NCBI GenBank assembly: GCA_016763395.1
Contig: JAESTW010000777.1
Coordinates: 1 to 7,083 of the forward strand
Reading direction: 5' to 3'
Source of the DNA: Kofleriaceae bacterium
GTDB lineage: Bacteria > Myxococcota_A > Polyangia > Haliangiales > Haliangiaceae
DNA length: 7,083 nt
The notes beneath the pieces are model-generated. The model saw nothing but the letters and a program-made list of their open reading frames with translations, ran no database searches and was not told the DNA's origin. How positions within the stretch are numbered: position 1 is the first letter of the stretch; the number at the start of each line of letters is the position of its first letter. The position numbers and the translations under genes were made by a program. This document shows positions 5,909 through 7,083 of the stretch, in pieces.

Positions 5909-6544
5909 CTAGCGCTCGTGCCGTCGTCGTCTGGAAATACTGGCAAAGCCGAGCAACAAGAGCATTCCGCCGAGTATCCCCGAGGACTGTCCGGTGCTTT
6001 GGCAACCACTGCCCGTAGCCTCTCCGGACGTACCGCCGCCAGTGCCCGCGTCCGCACCAGTAGGCTCCCCGGAACCGTCATCGGCCAGGATAATGTCTAC
6101 GCACTGAAAGTAGAAACTATTGTAGGGAACGTTGGTCGTCATGATTTGTATGAGCTGCAAGGTGCAGTTGTCACACTCCATGTTGGGGAAGGTAATTTCT
6201 TGGGAGTATTCTCCGCCGCCCGTCCGGTCGGGAATTTGGTCGACCAAAATGCTGGGGAAGCTGTCGTTCGGATTCACCGGCAAGGGTAAATCATCTTGCC
6301 CATCCATATCGAAAGCGAGACGATAGTGGCCAACATGATCAACAGTCTCATCCCACCTCACCGTGATGGTCTCACCCGGTTTGTAGGTTACGGGCGTTCC
6401 TCGAGTGCCTCCCTCAGCACCGCAGGGCCCTTGCTTTTGAGATGCTGTCCGGGGACTGGGGGACATCAAGGTGATGTGAGCGTCCGCAACTGAGGCGCCC
6501 CAAAAGGTGAGAAGCGCGGCGAGAGCAATCGTAGAAGTTCGCAT
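5909..6544 (-). CDS. Secreted polysaccharide-monooxygenase-like protein with MYXO-CTERM-type tail
   Basis: The protein has 211 residues. Residues 1-22 are a signal peptide ending ASVADA; cleavage exposes His23 (HITLMSPSPR), as required for the copper histidine brace of lytic polysaccharide monooxygenases. DHVGHYR supplies His70 and His73, one of which is the likely second brace ligand. Cys41 (QGPCG), the Cys124/Cys127 pair in MECDNCTLQLIQIM, and Cys148 (YFQCVDI) match the pattern of the myxobacterial SCE4755-type monooxygenase-like family, whose activity is to my knowledge unproven. Residues 153-180 are a Gly/Thr/Ser-rich linker. Then GC (180-181), a hydrophobic segment at about 189-204, and RRRRHER form a MYXO-CTERM-like sorting signal, so the product probably ends at the cell surface. 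The frame opens further upstream to 6658, but that would overlap the GST gene and bury the signal peptide, so ATG 6544 is chosen. No Shine-Dalgarno sequence is evident. Confidence 0.9.
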   Translation of the reverse strand: MRTSTIALAALLTFWGASVADAHITLMSPSPRTASQKQGPCGAEGGTRGTPVTYKPGETITVRWDETVDHVGHYRLAFDMDGQDDLPLPVNPNDSFPSILVDQIPDRTGGGEYSQEITFPNMECDNCTLQLIQIMTTNVPYNSFYFQCVDIILADDGSGEPTGADAGTGGGTSGEATGSGCQSTGQSSGILGGMLLLLGFASISRRRRHER

Positions 6545-6550
6545 AGTCAC

Positions 6551-6567
6551 AATATACCGAATTTCGG
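6551..6567 (-). promoter_or_regulatory. Candidate -10 element and palindrome before the monooxygenase-like gene
   Basis: On the minus strand the perfect palindrome CCGAA-A-TTCGG (6567-6557) is followed at once by TATATT (6556-6551), which matches a -10 box at five of six positions. TATATT ends six bases before the ATG at 6544, so transcription would begin at or next to the start codon and give a leaderless mRNA. This fits the missing ribosome-binding site. No good -35 is seen 16-18 bp upstream. The palindrome sits in the promoter spacer, where a repressor or activator could bind. Confidence 0.35.
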
Positions 6568-6620
6568 ACGAGATTGGGACCCGAAAGGACCTATCATCAA
6601 AAGGCCTAAGGATATAAGAC

Positions 6621-7083
6621 TTATCCGTACGTCCTGTGCAGGTATTCAACGATTTCATCGGACTCGTACATCTGAGTCTCGGTATTGGGATCGATTAGAT
6701 AGGGTACCATCACCTTGCCGCCAGCCTCTTTGAGCTGGTCGCGGCGCTCACTATTCTTGGCGACATTCCTGATACGGCAATCTAAGTCAAGTTCGCATAG
6801 GGCCTCGCGTACTTTTCGGCAATAGGGAGACGCTTCAAAATTGTAGAGTTCCAATAACTCGGCCGGCTGAGTTGTCCGAGCATTTCCCGACACGGTAGAG
6901 CCCCGCAAACGAACCGCACTGGCAACGAAGGCGCCAAAAGTATTGAGGGGAGAGAGAAGCTTTCCCACTCCATTTCGACCCGTCCCGTAGGAGTTGTAGA
7001 GATAGTCTATGATGTCTTCTGACTCGTAGAGAGCGGTGTCAGTGTTGGGGTCAACGAGATGGGGAAAGCTGTTTTTCTTGCCC
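6621..7083 (-). CDS. Tandem GST N-terminal (thioredoxin-fold) domain protein, N-terminus missing
   Basis: The frame runs from the window edge to TAA at 6621-6623, giving 153 residues of a protein that starts outside. It holds the end of one glutathione S-transferase N-terminal domain and a complete second one. The first (fragment residues 1-33) has FPHLVDPNT and YESEDIIDYLYNSYG. A linker (34-73) follows. The second (about 74-153) starts LLELYNFEASPYCRKVREAL, with the glutaredoxin-like SPYC at 85-88, the cis-proline site VPYLIDPNT at 127, and YESDEIVEYLHRTYG at 139-153. The protein ends there, so no all-helical GST C-terminal domain follows. An internal GTG at 6968 is not the start, because homologous domain sequence continues upstream of it. 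Such double domains are known as small thiol or glutathione-binding proteins of mostly unknown role. The next gene begins 76 bp downstream on the same strand. Confidence 0.88.
   Translation of the reverse strand, partial: GKKNSFPHLVDPNTDTALYESEDIIDYLYNSYGTGRNGVGKLLSPLNTFGAFVASAVRLRGSTVSGNARTTQPAELLELYNFEASPYCRKVREALCELDLDCRIRNVAKNSERRDQLKEAGGKVMVPYLIDPNTETQMYESDEIVEYLHRTYG

Noticed and set aside
5904..6005. A longer dienelactone hydrolase starting at ATG 6005.
   Set aside because: The extra 34 residues would overlap the sorting-tail region of the monooxygenase-like gene and add a basic stretch outside the hydrolase fold.
5918..6289. A 123-codon plus-strand frame antisense to the monooxygenase-like gene.
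   Set aside because: Its composition is that of a shadow frame; the minus-strand gene explains the region with a signal peptide, conserved motifs and a sorting tail.
6545..6658. A longer monooxygenase-like protein starting at ATG 6658.
   Set aside because: It would overlap the end of the GST gene and put 38 polar residues before an evident signal peptide.

Overview
The window looks like chromosomal DNA from a myxobacterium-related deltaproteobacterium (Myxococcota or a close relative). The best clue is a secreted protein that starts at a histidine typical of polysaccharide monooxygenases and ends in a Gly-Cys, hydrophobic stretch and Arg-rich tail of the MYXO-CTERM kind. Supporting clues are a partial single-pass membrane protein with a myxobacterial-style glycine-rich C-terminus, a HU/IHF protein with a long disordered tail, and a secreted HEAT-repeat protein. 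The taxon is inferred from family resemblance only. I saw no rRNA, tRNA, CRISPR array, transposase or phage gene.

Layout from left to right. Positions 1-204 (+) hold the C-terminal end of a membrane-anchored protein. Positions 221-2257 (+) encode a two-module phosphotransferase: a PEP/pyruvate-dikinase-type ATP-binding domain at the N-terminus and a swivelling phospho-histidine domain at the C-terminus, in the order seen in rifampicin phosphotransferase. Its start codon is uncertain. A short convergent gap with a 14-bp tandem repeat separates it from an IHF-beta-like HU protein (2313-2837, -) that carries an uncharged ~75-residue tail. Upstream of that gene are a clear ribosome-binding site, a plausible promoter and an inverted repeat. 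Next comes a membrane-anchored protein of unknown function (3004-3867, -). A divergent intergenic region with two inverted repeats leads to a secreted HEAT-repeat protein (4146-5051, +).

The right-hand part is a minus-strand block transcribed towards the left. It holds a tandem glutathione S-transferase N-terminal-domain protein (6621 to the window edge, partial), the monooxygenase-like surface protein (5909-6544), and a dienelactone-hydrolase-family protein (5121-5903) that starts only 5 nt after the monooxygenase stop. The last two almost certainly share a transcript. Whether the GST gene belongs to that transcript is open, because a possible promoter and palindrome lie just before the monooxygenase gene.

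No complete novel defence, mobile or biosynthetic system is visible. The items most worth following are the monooxygenase-hydrolase gene pair, the neutral-tailed IHF-like protein, the phosphotransferase with unknown acceptor and odd 5' end, and the two uncharacterised envelope proteins on either side of a palindromic intergenic region.
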